Assembly: GCA_026018925.1 (NCBI GenBank) | Contig: JAKSZU010000210.1 | Location: 62,001-126,000 of the forward strand | DNA length: 64,000 nt | Origin: Tupaia tana | Taxonomy: Eukaryota; Chordata; Mammalia; Scandentia; Tupaiidae | Direction of reading: 5' to 3' | Program-made: the position numbers and the translations under genes | Part shown: piece by piece, positions 34,801-49,069 of the stretch | Position numbering within the stretch: the first letter of the stretch is position 1 | Layout of the letters: every line of letters begins with the position of its first letter | The notes under the pieces: model-generated | Told to the model about the DNA's origin: nothing | Seen by the model: only the letters and a program-made list of their open reading frames with translations | Database searches by the model: none

Positions 34801-37450
34801 AGAGAGAGACAGAGACCTCAGAGACACAGAGACAGGGATAGAAGGCCAGAGGGGCTCCCTACCACACTAGTTTTGCTTGCTAGAGGCTGAATTATGAGTA
34901 GAAATTCTTAATTTCGCGTGTGCCCTGAAATATCTAGTTCCCAGTATCCATGTGAAATCTTCTCAGAGAATGGCTCAATGCTCCTGCCTGGGAGAATGGA
35001 GCAGAAGGGCTTATTAACAAAACAAAAGATGGAGCTGAGTGCCAGAGAGAAATTCTACCTTTAAAAAAATCGTAAAAAGGAAAAATTACCAAAAAAAATA
35101 TGAGGAGACAGGAGCAGAGAGAGACAGAGAACCCAGAGACACAGAGACAGGGATAGAAGGCCAGAGGGGCTCCCTACCACACTAGCTTTGCCTGCTGGAG
35201 GCTGAATTATGAGTAGAAAATCTTCATTTCGCCTGTGCCCTGAAATATCTAGTTCCCAGTATCCATGTGGAACCTTCTCAGACAATGGCTCAACTCTCCT
35301 GCCTGGGAGAAAGGAGCAGAAGGGCTTATTAACAAAACAAAAGATGGAGCTGAGAGCCAGAGAGAAATTCTACCTTTCAAAAAATCGTAAAAAGGAAAAA
35401 TTACCAAAAAAATAAGGAGGAGACAGGAGCAGAGAGAGACAGAGACCTCAGAGACACAGAGACAGGGATAGAAGTCCAGAGGGGCTCCCTATCACACTAG
35501 CTTTGCTTGCTGGAGGCTGAATTTTGAGTAGAAAATCTTCATTTCGCCTGTGCCCTGAAATATCTAGTTCCAGTATCCATGTGGAAACTTCTCAGAGAAT
35601 GGCTCAACTCTCCTTCCTGGGAGAAATGAGCAGAAGGGCTTATTAACAAAACAAAAGATGGAGCTGAGAGCCAGAGAGAAATTCTACCTTTAAAGAAATC
35701 GTAAAAAGGAAAAATTACCAAAAAAAATGAGGAGACAGGAGCAGGGAAGGGCAGTGACCTCAGAGACACAGAGACAGGGATAGAAGGCCAGAGGGGCTCC
35801 CTACCACACTAGCTTTGCTTGCTGGAGGCTGAATTATGAGTAGAAAATCTTCATTTCGCCTGTGCCCTGAAATATCTAGTTCCCATTATCCATGTGGAAT
35901 CTTCTCAGAGAATGGCTCAACTCTCCTGCCTGGGAGAAAGGAGCAGAAGGGCTTATTAACAAAACAAAAGATGGAGCTGAGAGCCAGAGAGAAATTCTAT
36001 CTTTAAAAAAATCGTAAAAAGGAAAAATTACCAAAAAATTGAGGAGACAGGAGCAGAGAGATACAGAGACCTCAGAGACACAGAGACAGGGATAGAAGGC
36101 CAGAGGGGCTCCCTACCACACTAGCTTTGCTTGCTGGACGCTGAATTATGAGTAGAAAATCTTCATTTCGCCTGTGCCCTGAAATATCTAGTTCCCAGTA
36201 TCCATGTGGAATCTTCTCAGAGAATGGCTCAACGCTCCTGCCTGGGAGAAAGGAGCAGAAGGGCTTATTAACAAAACAAAAGATGGATCTGAGAGCCAGA
36301 GAGAAATTCTACCTTTAAAAAAATCGTAAAAAGGATAAATTACCAAAAAAAAAATGAGGAGACAGGAGCAGAGAGAGACAGAGACCTCAGAGACACAGAG
36401 ACAGGGATAGAAGGCCAGAGGGGCTCCCTCCCACACTAGCTTTGCTTGCTGGAGGCTGAATTATGAGTAGAAAATCTTCATTTCGCCTGTGCCCTGAAAT
36501 ATCTAGTTCCCAGTATCTATGAGGAAACTTCTCAGAGAATGGCTCAACTCTCCTGCCTGGGAGAAAGGAGCAGAAGGGCTTATTAACAAAACAAAAGATG
36601 GAGCTGAGAGCCAGAGAGAAATTCTACCTTTAAAAAAATCATAAAAAGGAAAATTACCAAAAAAATGAGGAGACAGGAGCAGAGAGAGACAGAGACCTCA
36701 GAGACACAGAGACAGGGATAGAAGGCCAGAGGGGCTCCCTACCACACTAGCTTTGCTTGCTGGAGGCTGAATTATGAGTAGAAAATCTTCATTTCGCCTG
36801 TGCCCTGAAATATCTAGTTCCCAGTGTCCATATGAAATCTTCTCAGAGAATGGCTCAACTCTCCTGCCTGGGAGAAAGGAGCATAAGGGCTTATTAACAA
36901 AACAAAAGATGGAGCTGAGAGCCAGAGAGAAATGCTACCTTTAAAATAATCGTAAAAATGGAAAACTACCAAAAAAAAATGAGGAGACAGGAGCAGAGAG
37001 AGACAGAGAACTCAGAGACACAGAGACAGGGATAGAAGGCCAGAGGGGCTCCCTACCACACTAGCTTTGCTTGCTGCAGGCTGAATTATGAGTAGAAACT
37101 CTTCATTTCGCCTGGGCCCTGAAATATCTAGTTCCCAGTATCCATGTGGAATCTTCACAGAGAATGGCTCAACTCTCCTGCCTGGGAGAATGGAGCAGAA
37201 GGGCTCATTAACAAACCAAAAGATGGAGCTGAGTGCCAGAGAGAAATTGTACCTTTAAAAAAAATCGTAAAAAGGAAAAATTAACAAAAAAAAATGAGGA
37301 GACAGGAGCAGAGAGAGACAGAGAACTCAGAGACAAAGAGACAGGGATAGAAGGCATGAGGGGCTCCCTACCACACTAGCTTTGCTTGCTAGAGGCTGAA
37401 TTATGAGTAGAACATCTTCATTTCGCCTGTGCCCTGAAATATCTAGTTCC
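25840..37450 (+). repeat. Core HOR unit, copy 2 (37 monomers, 11.6 kb)
   Basis: Sub-units: a 25,840-28,971, b 28,972-31,797, b' 31,798-34,626, c 34,627-37,450. T monomers sit at 26,416, 29,552, 32,378 and 35,209. Every subtype mark of copy 1 is found at an offset of 11,606-11,618 bp, including GAGCGAGGCAG (26,950), CGCTCCTACC (about 28,695), TGTCCTGAGATATC (33,346) and GGGAAGGGCAGTGACC (35,743). Private indels include a 2-bp insertion in GAGTAGAGCAAATC (31,439) and an extra G at 32,491-32,494. Confidence 0.9.
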
Positions 37451-37451
37451 C
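37413..37451 (+). repeat. Copy 2/copy 3 junction: same hybrid monomer
   Basis: The same hybrid as at 25,802-25,840: GAACATC on the left, TTCCCAGTATCC on the right, TCCTGACTGGG at about 37,495, then GGAGGTGAGAG. Identity of the two junctions, including the private C-to-A change, indicates that one original exchange product was later copied, rather than two independent exchanges. Confidence 0.85.
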
Positions 37452-40400
37452 AGTATCCATGTGGAATCTTCTCAGAGAATGGCTCAACTCTCCTGACTGG
37501 GAGAAAGGAGCAGAAGGGCTTATTAACAAAACAAAAGATGGAGGTGAGAGCCAGAGAGAAATTCTACCTTTAAAAAAATCGTAAAAAGGAAAAATTACCA
37601 AAAAAAAAATGAGGAGACAGGAGCAGAGAGAGACAGAGACCTCAGAGACACAAAGACAGGGATAGAAGGCCAGAGGGGCTCCCTACCACACTAGTTTTGC
37701 TTGCTAGAGGCTGAATTATGAGTAGAAATTCTTAATTTCGCGTGTGCCCTGAAATATCTAGTTCCCAGTATCCATGTGAAATCTTCTCAGAGAATGGCTC
37801 AATGCTCCTGCCTGGGAGAATGGAGCAGAAGGGCCTTATTAACAAAACTAAAGATGGAGCTGAGTGCCAGAGAGAAATTCTACCTTTAAAAAAATCGTAA
37901 AAAGGAAAAATTACCAAAAAAATATGAGGAGACAGGAGCAGAGAGAGACAGAGAACCCAGAGACACAGAGACAGGGATAGAAGGCCAGAGGGGCTCCCTA
38001 CCACACTAGCTTTGCTTGCTGGAGGCTGAATTATGAGTAGAAAATCTTCATTTCGCCTGTGCCCTGAAATATCTAGTTCCCAGTATCCATGTGGAACCTT
38101 CTCAGACAATGGCTCAACTCTCCTGCCTGGGAGAAAGGAGCAGAAGGGCTTATTAACAAAACAAAAGATGGAGCTGAGAGCCAGAGAGAAATTCTACCTT
38201 TCAAAAAATCGTAAAAAGGAAAAATTACCAAAAAAATAAGGAGGAGACAGGAGCAGAGAGAGACAGAGATCTCAGAGACACAGAGACAGGTATAGAAGGC
38301 CAGAGGGGCTCCCTACCACACTAGCTTTGCTTGCTGGAGGCTGAATTTTGAGTAGAAAATCTTCATTTCGCCTGTGCCCTTAAATATCTAGTTCCCAGTA
38401 TCCATGTGGAATCTTCTCAGAGAATGGCTTCAACGCTCCTGCCTGTGAGAAATGAGCAGAAGGGCTTATTAACAAAACAAAAGATGGAGCTGAGAGCCAG
38501 AGAGAAATTCTACATTTAAAGAAATCGTAAAAAGGAAAAATTACTAAAAAAAATGAGGGGACAGGAGCAGAGCGAGGCAGAGACCTCAGAGACACAGAGA
38601 CAGGGATAGATGGCCAGAGGGGCTCCCTACCACACTAGCTTTGCTGGCTGGAGGCTGAATTATGAGTAGAAAATCTTCATTTCGCCTGTGCCCTGAAATA
38701 TCTAGTTCCCATTATCCATGTGGAATCTTCTCAGAGAATGGCTCAACTCTCTTGCCTGGGAGAAAGGAGCAGAAGGGCTTATTAACAAAACAAAAGATGG
38801 AGCTGAGAGCCAGAGAGAAATTCTACCTTTAAAAAAATCGTAAAAAGGAAAAATTACCAAAAAATTGAGGAGACAGGAGCAGAGAGAGACAGAGACCTCA
38901 GAGACACAGAGACAGGGATAGAAGGCCAGAGGGGCTCCCTACCACACTAGCTTTGCTTGCTGGAGGCTGAATTATGAGTAGAAAATCTTCATTTCGCCCT
39001 GTGCCCTGAAATATCTAGTTCCCAGTATCCCTGTGGAACCTTCTCAGTGAATGGCTCAACTCTCTTGCCTGGGAGAAAGGAGCAGAAGGGCTTATTAACA
39101 AAACAGAAGATGGAGCAGAGGGCCAGAGAGAAATTCTACATTTAAAAAAATCGTAAAAAGGAAAAATTACCAAAAAAAAATGAGGAGTCAGGAGCAGAGA
39201 GAGACAGAGAAATCAGAGACTCAGAGACAGTGATAGAAGGCCAGAGGGGCTCCCTACCACACTAGCTTTGCTTGCTGGAGGCTGAATTATGAGTAGAAAA
39301 TCTTCATTTCGCCTGTGCCCTGAAATATCTAGTTCCCAGTGTCCATATGGAATCTTCTCAGAGAATGGCTCAACTCTCCTGCCTGGGAGAAAGGAGCAGA
39401 AGGGCTTATTAACAAAACAAAAGATGGAGCTGAGAGCCAGAGAGAAATACTACCTTTAAAATAATCGTAAAAATGGAAAACTACCAAAAAAAAAATGAGG
39501 AGCCAGGAGCAGAGAGAGACAGAGACCTCAGAGACACAGAGACAGGGATAGAAGGCCAGAGGGGCTCACTACCACACTAGCTTTGCTTGCTGCAGGCTGA
39601 AATATGAGTAGAAAATCTTCATTTCGCCTGTGCCCTGAAATATCTAGTTCCAGTATCCATGTGGAATCTTCACAGAGAATGGCTCAACTCTCCTGCCTGG
39701 GAGAATGGAGCAGAAGGGCTTATTAACAAACCAAAAGATGGAGCTGAGAGCCAGAGAGAAATTGTACCTTTAAAAAAATCGTTAAAAGGAAAAATTAACA
39801 AAAAAATGAGGAGACAGGAGCAGAGAGAGACAGAGAACTCAGAGACACAGAGACAGGGATAGAAGGCCTGAGGGGCTCCCTACCACACTAGCTTTGCTGG
39901 CTAGAGGCTGAATTATGAGTAGAACATCTTCATTTCGCCTGTGCCCTGAAATATCTAGTTCCCATTATCCATGTGGAAACTTCTCAGAGAATGGCTCATC
40001 TCTCCTCCCTGGGAGAAAGGAGCAGAAGGGCTTATTAACAAAACAAAAGATGGAGCTGAGAGCCAGAGAGAAATTATACCTTTAAAAAAATCGTAAAAAG
40101 GAAAAAATTACCAAAAAAAATAAGGAGGAGACAGGAGCAGAGAGAGACAGAGACCTCAGAGACACAGAGACAGGGATAGAAGGCCAGAGGGGCTCCCTAC
40201 CACACTAGCTTTGCTTGCTGGAGGCTGAATTTTGAGTAGAAAATCTTCATTTCGCCTGTGCCCTGAAATATCTAGTTCCCAGTATCCATGTGGAATCTTC
40301 TCAGAGAATGGCTCAACGCTCCTACCTGGGAGAAAGGAGCAGAAGAGCTTATTAACAAAACAAAAGATGGAGCTGAGAGCCAGAGAGAAATACTACCTTT

Positions 40401-43400
40401 AAAATAATCGTAAAAATGGAAAACTACCAAAAAAAAATGAGGAGACAGGAGCAGAGAGAGACAGAGACCTCAGAGACACAGAGACAGGGATAGAAGGCCA
40501 GAGGGGCTCCCTACCACACTAGCTTTGCTTGCTGCAGGCTGAATTATGAGTAGAAAATCTTCATTTCGCCTGTGCCCTGAAATATCTAGTTCCCAGTATC
40601 CATGTGGAATCTTCTCAGAGAATGGCTCAACTCTCCTGCCTGGGAGAAAGGAGCAGAAGGGCTTATTAACAAAACAAAAGATGGAGGTGAGAGCCAGAGA
40701 GAAATTCTACCTTTAAAAAAATCGTAAAAAGGAAAAATTACCAAAAAAAAAATGAGGAGACAGGAGCAGAGAGAGACAGAGACCTCAGAGACACAGAGAC
40801 AGGGATAGAAGGCCAGAGGGGCTCCCTACCACACTAGTTTTGCTTGCTAGAGGCTGAATTATGAGTAGAAATTCTTAATTTCGCGTGTGCCCTGAAATAT
40901 CTAGTTCCCAGTATCCATGTGAAATCTTCTCAGAGAATGGCTCAATGCTCCTGCCTGGGAGAATGGAGCAGAAGGGCTTATTAACAAAACAAAAAGATGG
41001 AGCTGAGTGCCAGAGAGAAATTCTACCTTTAAAAAAATCGTAAAAAGGAAAAATTACCAAAAAAATATGGGGAGACAGGTGCAGAGAGAGACAGAGAACC
41101 CAGAGACACAGAGACAGGGATAGAAGGCCAGAGGGGCTCCCTACCACACTAGCTTTGCTTGCTGGAAGCTGAATTATGAGTAGAAAATCTTCATTTCGCC
41201 TGTGCCCTGAAATATCTAGTTCCCAGTATCCATGTGGAACCTTCTCAGACAATGGCTCAACTCTCCTGCCTGGGAGAAAGGAGCAGAAGGGCTTATTAAC
41301 AAAACAAAAGATGGAGCTGAGAGCCAGAGAGAAATTCTACCTTTCAAAAAATCGTAAAAAGGAAAAATTACCAAAAAAATAAGGAGGAGACAGGAGCAGA
41401 GAGAGACAGAGACCTCAGAGACACAGAGACAGGGATAGAAGTCCAGAGGGGCTCCCTATCACACTAGCTTTGCTTGCTGGAGGCTGAATTTTGAGTAGAA
41501 AAATCTTCATTTCGCCTGTGCCCTGAAATATCTAGTTCCCAGTATCCATGTGGAAACTTCTCAGAGAATGGCTCAACTCTCCTTCCTGGGAGAAATGAGC
41601 AGAAGGGCTTATTAACAAAACAAAAGATGGAGCTGAGAGCCAGAGAGAAATTCTACCTTTAAAAAAACCGTAAAAAGGAAAAATTACCAAAAAAAATGAG
41701 GAGACAGGAGCAGAGAGAGACAGAGACCTCAGAGACACAGAGACAGGGATAGAAGGCCAGAGGGGCTCCCTACCACACTAGCTTTGCTTGCTGGAGGCTG
41801 AATTATGAGTAGAAAATCTTCATTTCGCCTGTGCCCTGAAATATCTAGTTCCCATTATCCATGTGGAATCTTCTCAGAGAATGGCTCAACTCTCCTGCCT
41901 GGGAGAAAGGAGCAGAAGGGCTTATTAACAAAACAAAAGATGGAGCTGAGAGCCAGAGAGAAATTCTACCTTTAAAAAAATCGTAAAAAGGAAAAATTAA
42001 GAAAAAATTGAGGAGACAGGAGCAGAGAGAGACAGAGACCTCAGAGACACAGAGACAGGGATAGAAGGCCAGAGGGGCTCCCTACCACACTAGCTTTGCT
42101 TGCTGGAGGCTGAATTATGAGTAGAAAATCTTCATTTCGCCTGTGCCCTGAGATATCTAGTTCCCAGTGTCCATATGGAATCTTCTCAGAGAATGGCTCA
42201 ACTCTCCTGCCTGGGAGAAAGGAGCAGAAGGGCTTAATAACAAAACAAAAGATGGAGCTGAGAGCCAGAGAGAAATACTACTTTTAAAATAATCGTAAAA
42301 ATGGAAAACTACCAAAAATAATGAGGAGACAGGAGCAGAGAGAGACAGAGTACTCAGAGACACAGAGACAGGGATAGAAGGCCAGAGGGGCTCCCTACCA
42401 CACTAGTTTTGCTTGCTAGAGGCTGAATTATGAGTAGAAATTCTTCATTTCGCCTGTGCCCTGAAATATCTAGTTCCCAGTATCCATGTGAAATCTTCTC
42501 AGAGAATGGCTCAAAGCTCCTGCCTGGGAGAATGGAGCAGAAGTGCTTATTAACAAAACAAAAGATGGAGCTGAGAGCCAGAGAGAAATTCTACCTTTAA
42601 AAAAATCGTAAAAAGGAAAAATTACCAAAAAAAATAAGGAGGAGACAGGAGCAGAGAGAGACAGAGACCTCAGAGACACAGAGACAGGGATAGAAGGCCA
42701 GAGGGGCTCCCTACCACACTAGCTTTGCTTGCTGGAGGCTGAATTATGAGTAGAAAATCTTCATTTCGCCTGTGCCCTGAAATATCTAGTTCCCAGTATC
42801 CATGTGGAATTTTCTCAGAGAATGGCTCAACTCTCCTGCCTGGGAGAAAGGAGCAGAAGGGCTTATTAACAAAACAGATGATGGAGCAGAGGGCCAGAGA
42901 GAAATTCTACATTTAAAAAAATCGTAAAAAGGAAAAATTACCAAAAAAAATGAGGAGTCAGGAGCAGAGAGAGACAGAGACCTCAGAGACTCAGAGACAG
43001 TGATAGAAGGCCAGAGGGGCTCCCTACCACACTAGCTTTGCTTGCTGGAGGCTGAATTATGAGTAGCAAATCTTCATTTCGCCTGTGCCCTGAAATATCT
43101 AGTTCCCAGTGTCCATATGGAATCTTCTCAGAGAATGGCTCAACTCTCCTGCCTGGGAGAAAGGAGCAGAAGGGCTTCTTAACAAAACAAAAGATGGAGC
43201 TGAGAGCCAGAGAGAAATACTACCTTTAAAATAATCGTAAAAATGGAAAACTACCAAAAAAAAAATGAGGAGACAGGAGCAGAGAGAGACAGAGACCTCA
43301 GAGACACAGAGACAGGGATAGAAGGCCAGAGGGGCTCCCTACCACACTAGCTTTGCTTGCTGCAGGCTGAATTATGAGTAGAAAATCTTCATTTCGCCTG

Positions 43401-46400
43401 TGCCCTGAAATATCTAGTTCCCAGTATCCATGTGGAACCTTCTCAGAGAATGGCTCAACTCTACTGCCTGGGAGAAAGGAGCAGAAGGGCTTATTAACAA
43501 AACAAAAGATGGAGGTGAGAGCCAGAGAGAAATTCTACCTTTAAAAAAATCGTAAAAAGGAAAAATTACCAAAAAAAAATGAGGAGACAGGAGCAGAGAG
43601 AGACAGAGACCTCAGAGACACAGAGACAGGGATAGAAGGCCAGAGGGGCTCCCTACCACACTAGTTTTGCTTGCTAGAGGCTGAATTATGAGTAGAAATT
43701 CTTAATTTCGCGTGTGCCCTGAAATATCTAGTTCCCAGTATCCATGTGAAATCTTCTCAGAGAATGGCTCAATGCTCCTGCCTGGGAGAATGGAGCAGAA
43801 GGGCTTATTAACAAAACAAAAGATGGAGCTGAGTGCCAGAGAGAAATTCTACCTTTAAAAAAATCGTAAAAAGGAAAAATTACCAAAAAAATATGAGGAG
43901 ACAGGAGCAGAGAGAGACAGAGAACCCAGAGACACAGAGACAGGGATAGAAGGCCAGAGGGGCTCCCTACCACACTAGCTTTGCCTGCTGGAGGCTGAAT
44001 TATGAGTAGAAAATCTTCATTTCGCCTGTGCCCTGAAATATCTAGTTCCCAGTATCCATGTGGAACCTTCTCAGACAATGGCTCAACTCTCCTGCCTGGG
44101 AGAAAGGAGCAGAAGGGCTTATTAACAAAACAAAAGATGGAGCTGAGAGCCAGAGAGAAATTCTACCTTTCAAAAAATCGTAAAAAGGAAAAATTACCAA
44201 AAAAATAAGGAGGAGACAGGAGCAGAGAGAGACAGAGACCTCAGAGACACAGAGACAGGGATAGAAGTCCAGAGGGGCTCCCTATCACACTAGCTTTGCT
44301 TGCTGGAGGCTGAATTTTGAGTAGAAAATCTTCATTTCGCCTGTGCCCTGAAATATCTAGTTCCCAGTATCCATGTGGAAACTTCTCAGAGAATGGCTCA
44401 ACTCTCCTTCCTGGGAGAAATGAGCAGAAGGGCTTATTAACAAAACAAAAGATGGAGCTGAGAGCCAGAGAGAAATTCTACCTTTAAAAAAATCGTAAAA
44501 AGGAAAAATTACCAAAAAAAATGAGGAGACAGGAGCAGAGAGAGACAGGGACCTCAGAGACACAGAGACAGGGATAGAAGGCCAGAGGGGCTCCCTACCA
44601 CACTAGCTTTGCTTGCTGGAGGCTGAATTATGAGTAGAAAATCTTCATTTCGCCTGTGCCCTGAAATATCTAGTTCCCATTATCCATGTGGAATCTTCTC
44701 AGAGAATGGCTCAACTCTCCTGCCTGGGAGAAAGGAGCAGAAGGGCTTATTAACAAAACAAAAGATGGAGCTGAGAGCCAGAGAGAAATTCTACCTTTAA
44801 AAAAATCGTAAAAAGGAAAAATTAAGAAAAAATTGAGGAGACAGGAGCAGAGAGAGACAGAGACCTCAGAGACACAGAGACAGGGATAGAAGGCCAGAGG
44901 GGCTCCCTACCACACTAGCTTTGCTTGCTGGAGGCTGAATTATGAGTAGAAAATCTTCATTTCGCCTGTGTCCTGAGATATCTGTTTCCCAGTGTCCATA
45001 TGGAATCTTCTCAGAGAATGGCTCAACTCTCCTGCCTGGGAGAAAGGAGCAGAAGGGCTTAATAACAAAACAAAAGATGGAGCTGAGAGCCAGAGAGAAA
45101 TACTACTTTTAAAATAATCGTAAAAATGGAAAACTACCAAAAATAATGAGGAGACAGGAGCAGAGAGAGACAGAGTACTCAGAGACACAGAGACAGGGAT
45201 AGAAGGCCAGAGGGGCTCCCTACCACACTAGTTTTGCTTGCTAGAGGCTGAATTATGAGTAGAAATTCTTCATTTCGCCTGTGCCCTGAAATATCTAGTT
45301 CCCAGTATCCATGTGAAATCTTCTCAGAGAATGGCTCAACGCTCCTGCCTGGGAGAATGGAGCAGAAGTGCTTATTAACAAAACAAAAGATGGAGCTGAG
45401 AGCCAGAGAGAAATTCTACCTTTAAAAAAATCGTAAAAAGGAAAAATTACCAAAAAAAATAAGGAGGAGACAGGAGCAGAGAGAGACAGAGACCTCAGAG
45501 ACACAGAGACAGGGATAGAAGGCCAGAGGGGCTCCCTACCACACTAGCTTTGCTTGCTGGAGGCTGAATTATGAGTAGAAAATCTTCATTTCGCCTGTGC
45601 CCTGAAATATCTAGTTCCCAGTATCCATGTGGAATTTTCTCAGAGAATGGCTCAACTCTCCTGCCTGGGAGAAAGGAGCAGAAGGGCTTATTAACAAAAC
45701 AGATGATGGAGCAGAGGGCCAGAGAGAAATTCTACATTTAAAAAAATCGTAAAAAGGAAAAATTACCAAAAAAAATGAGGAGTCAGGAGCAGAGAGAGAC
45801 AGAGACCTCAGAGACTCAGAGACAGTGATAGAAGGCCAGAGGGGCTCCCTACCACACTAGCTTTGCTTGCTGGAGGCTGAATTATGAGTAGCAAATCTTC
45901 ATTTCGCCTGTGCCCTGAAATATCTAGTTCCCAGTGTCCATATGGAATATTCTCAGAGAATGGCTCAACTCTCCTGCCTGGGAGAAAGGAGCAGAAGGGC
46001 TTCTTAACAAAACAAAAGATGGAGCTGAGAGCCAGAGAGAAATACTACCTTTAAAATAATCGTAAAAATGGAAAACTACCAAAAAAAAAAATGAGGAGAC
46101 AGGAGCAGAGAGAGACAGAGACCTCAGAGACACAGAGACAGGGATAGAAGGCCAGAGGGGCTCCCTACCACACTAGCTTTGCTTGCTGCAGGCTGAATTA
46201 TGAGTAGAAAATCTTCATTTCGCCTGTGCCCTGAAATATCTAGTTCCCAGTATCCATGTGGAATCTTCTCAGAGAATGGCTCAACTCTCCTGCCTGGGAG
46301 AAAGGAGCAGAAGGGCTTATTAACAAAACAAAAGATGGAGGTGAGAGCCAGAGAGAAATTCTACCTTTAAAAAAATCGTAAAAAGGAAAAATTACCAAAA

Positions 46401-49069
46401 AAAAATGAGGAGACAGGAGCAGAGAGAGACAGAGACCTCAGAGACACAGAGACAGGGATAGAAGGCCAGAGGGGCTCCCTACCACACTAGTTTTGCTTGC
46501 TAGAGGCTGAATTATGAGTAGAAATTCTTAATTTCGCGTGTGCCCTGAAATATCTAGTTCCCAGTATCCATGTGAAATCTTCTCAGAGAATGGCTCAATG
46601 CTCCTGCCTGGGAGAATGGAGCAGAAGGGCTTATTAACAAAACAAAAGATGGAGCTGAGTGCCAGAGAGAAATTCTACCTTTAAAAAAATCGTAAAAAGG
46701 AAAAATTACCAAAAAAATATGAGGAGACAGGAGCAGAGAGAGACAGAGAACCCAGAGACACAGAGACAGGGATAGAAGGCCAGAGGGGCTCCCTACCACA
46801 CTAGCTTTGCCTGCTGGAGGCTGAATTATGAGTAGAAAATCTTCATTTCGCCTGTGCCCTGAAATATCTAGTTCCCAGTATCCATGTGGAACCTTCTCAG
46901 ACAATGGCTCAACTCTCCTGCCTGGGAGAAAGGAGCAGAAGGGCTTATTAACAAAACAAAAGATGGAGCTGAGAGCCAGAGAGAAATTCTACCTTTCAAA
47001 AAATCGTAAAAAGGAAAAATTACCAAAAAAATAAGGAGGAGACAGGAGCAGAGAGAGACAGAGACCTCAGAGACACAGAGACAGGGATAGAAGTCCAGAG
47101 GGGCTCCCTATCACACTAGCTTTGCTTGCTGGAGGCTGAATTTTGAGTAGAAAATCTTCATTTCGCCTGTGCCCTGAAATATCTAGTTCCCAGTATCCAT
47201 GTGGAAACTTCTCAGAGAATGGCTCAACTCTCCTTCCTGGGAGAAATGAGCAGAAGGGCTTATTAACAAAACAAAAGATGGAGCTGAGAGCCAGAGAGAA
47301 ATTCTACCTTTAAAGAAATCGTAAAAAGGAAAAATTACCAAAAAAAATGAGGAGACAGGAGCAGGGAAGGGCAGTGACCTCAGAGACACAGAGACAGGGA
47401 TAGAAGGCCAGAGGGGCTCCCTACCACACTAGCTTTGCTTGCTGGAGGCTGAATTATGAGTAGAAAATCTTCATTTCGCCTGTGCCCTGAAATATCTAGT
47501 TCCCATTATCCATGTGGAATCTTCTCAGAGAATGGCTCAACTCTCCTGCCTGGGAGAAAGGAGCAGAAGGGCTTATTAACAAAACAAAAGATGGAGCTGA
47601 GAGCCAGAGAGAAATTCTATCTTTAAAAAAATCGTAAAAAGGAAAAATTACCAAAAAATTGAGGAGACAGGAGCAGAGAGATACAGAGACCTCAGAGACA
47701 CAGAGACAGGGATAGAAGGCCAGAGGGGCTCCCTACCACACTAGCTTTGCTTGCTGGACGCTGAATTATGAGTAGAAAATCTTCATTTCGCCTGTGCCCT
47801 GAAATATCTAGTTCCCAGTATCCATGTGGAATCTTCTCAGAGAATGGCTCAACGCTCCTGCCTGGGAGAAAGGAGCAGAAGGGCTTATTAACAAAACAAA
47901 AGATGGATCTGAGAGCCAGAGAGAAATTCTACCTTTAAAAAAATCGTAAAAAGGATAAATTACCAAAAAAAAAATGAGGAGACAGGAGCAGAGAGAGACA
48001 GAGACCTCAGAGACACAGAGACAGGGATAGAAGGCCAGAGGGGCTCCCTCCCACACTAGCTTTGCTTGCTGGAGGCTGAATTATGAGTAGAAAATCTTCA
48101 TTTCGCCTGTGCCCTGAAATATCTAGTTCCCAGTATCTATGAGGAAACTTCTCAGAGAATGGCTCAACTCTCCTGCCTGGGAGAAAGGAGCAGAAGGGCT
48201 TATTAACAAAACAAAAGATGGAGCTGAGAGCCAGAGAGAAATTCTACCTTTAAAAAAATCATAAAAAGGAAAATTACCAAAAAAATGAGGAGACAGGAGC
48301 AGAGAGAGACAGAGACCTCAGAGACACAGAGACAGGGATAGAAGGCCAGAGGGGCTCCCTACCACACTAGCTTTGCTTGCTGGAGGCTGAATTATGAGTA
48401 GAAAATCTTCATTTCGCCTGTGCCCTGAAATATCTAGTTCCCAGTGTCCATATGAAATCTTCTCAGAGAATGGCTCAACTCTCCTGCCTGGGAGAAAGGA
48501 GCATAAGGGCTTATTAACAAAACAAAAGATGGAGCTGAGAGCCAGAGAGAAATGCTACCTTTAAAATAATCGTAAAAATGGAAAACTACCAAAAAAAAAT
48601 GAGGAGACAGGAGCAGAGAGAGACAGAGAACTCAGAGACACAGAGACAGGGATAGAAGGCCAGAGGGGCTCCCTACCACACTAGCTTTGCTTGCTGCAGG
48701 CTGAATTATGAGTAGAAACTCTTCATTTCGCCTGGGCCCTGAAATATCTAGTTCCCAGTATCCATGTGGAATCTTCACAGAGAATGGCTCAACTCTCCTG
48801 CCTGGGAGAATGGAGCAGAAGGGCTCATTAACAAACCAAAAGATGGAGCTGAGTGCCAGAGAGAAATTGTACCTTTAAAAAAAATCGTAAAAAGGAAAAA
48901 TTAACAAAAAAAATGAGGAGACAGGAGCAGAGAGAGACAGAGAACTCAGAGACAAAGAGACAGGGATAGAAGGCATGAGGGGCTCCCTACCACACTAGCT
49001 TTGCTTGCTAGAGGCTGAATTATGAGTAGAACATCTTCATTTCGCCTGTGCCCTGAAATATCTAGTTCC
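37451..49069 (+). repeat. Core HOR unit, copy 3 (37 monomers, 11.6 kb)
   Basis: Sub-units: a 37,451-40,593, b 40,594-43,421, b' 43,422-46,247, c 46,248-49,069. T monomers sit at 38,033, 41,176, 44,002 and 46,828, so the 10-9-9-9 rhythm is kept. The copy ends within 49,032-49,070, where the sequence continues as TTCCTGGTATCC, the un-recombined parent, instead of the hybrid. Private one-base indels continue to about 41,500 and then almost stop. Confidence 0.9.
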
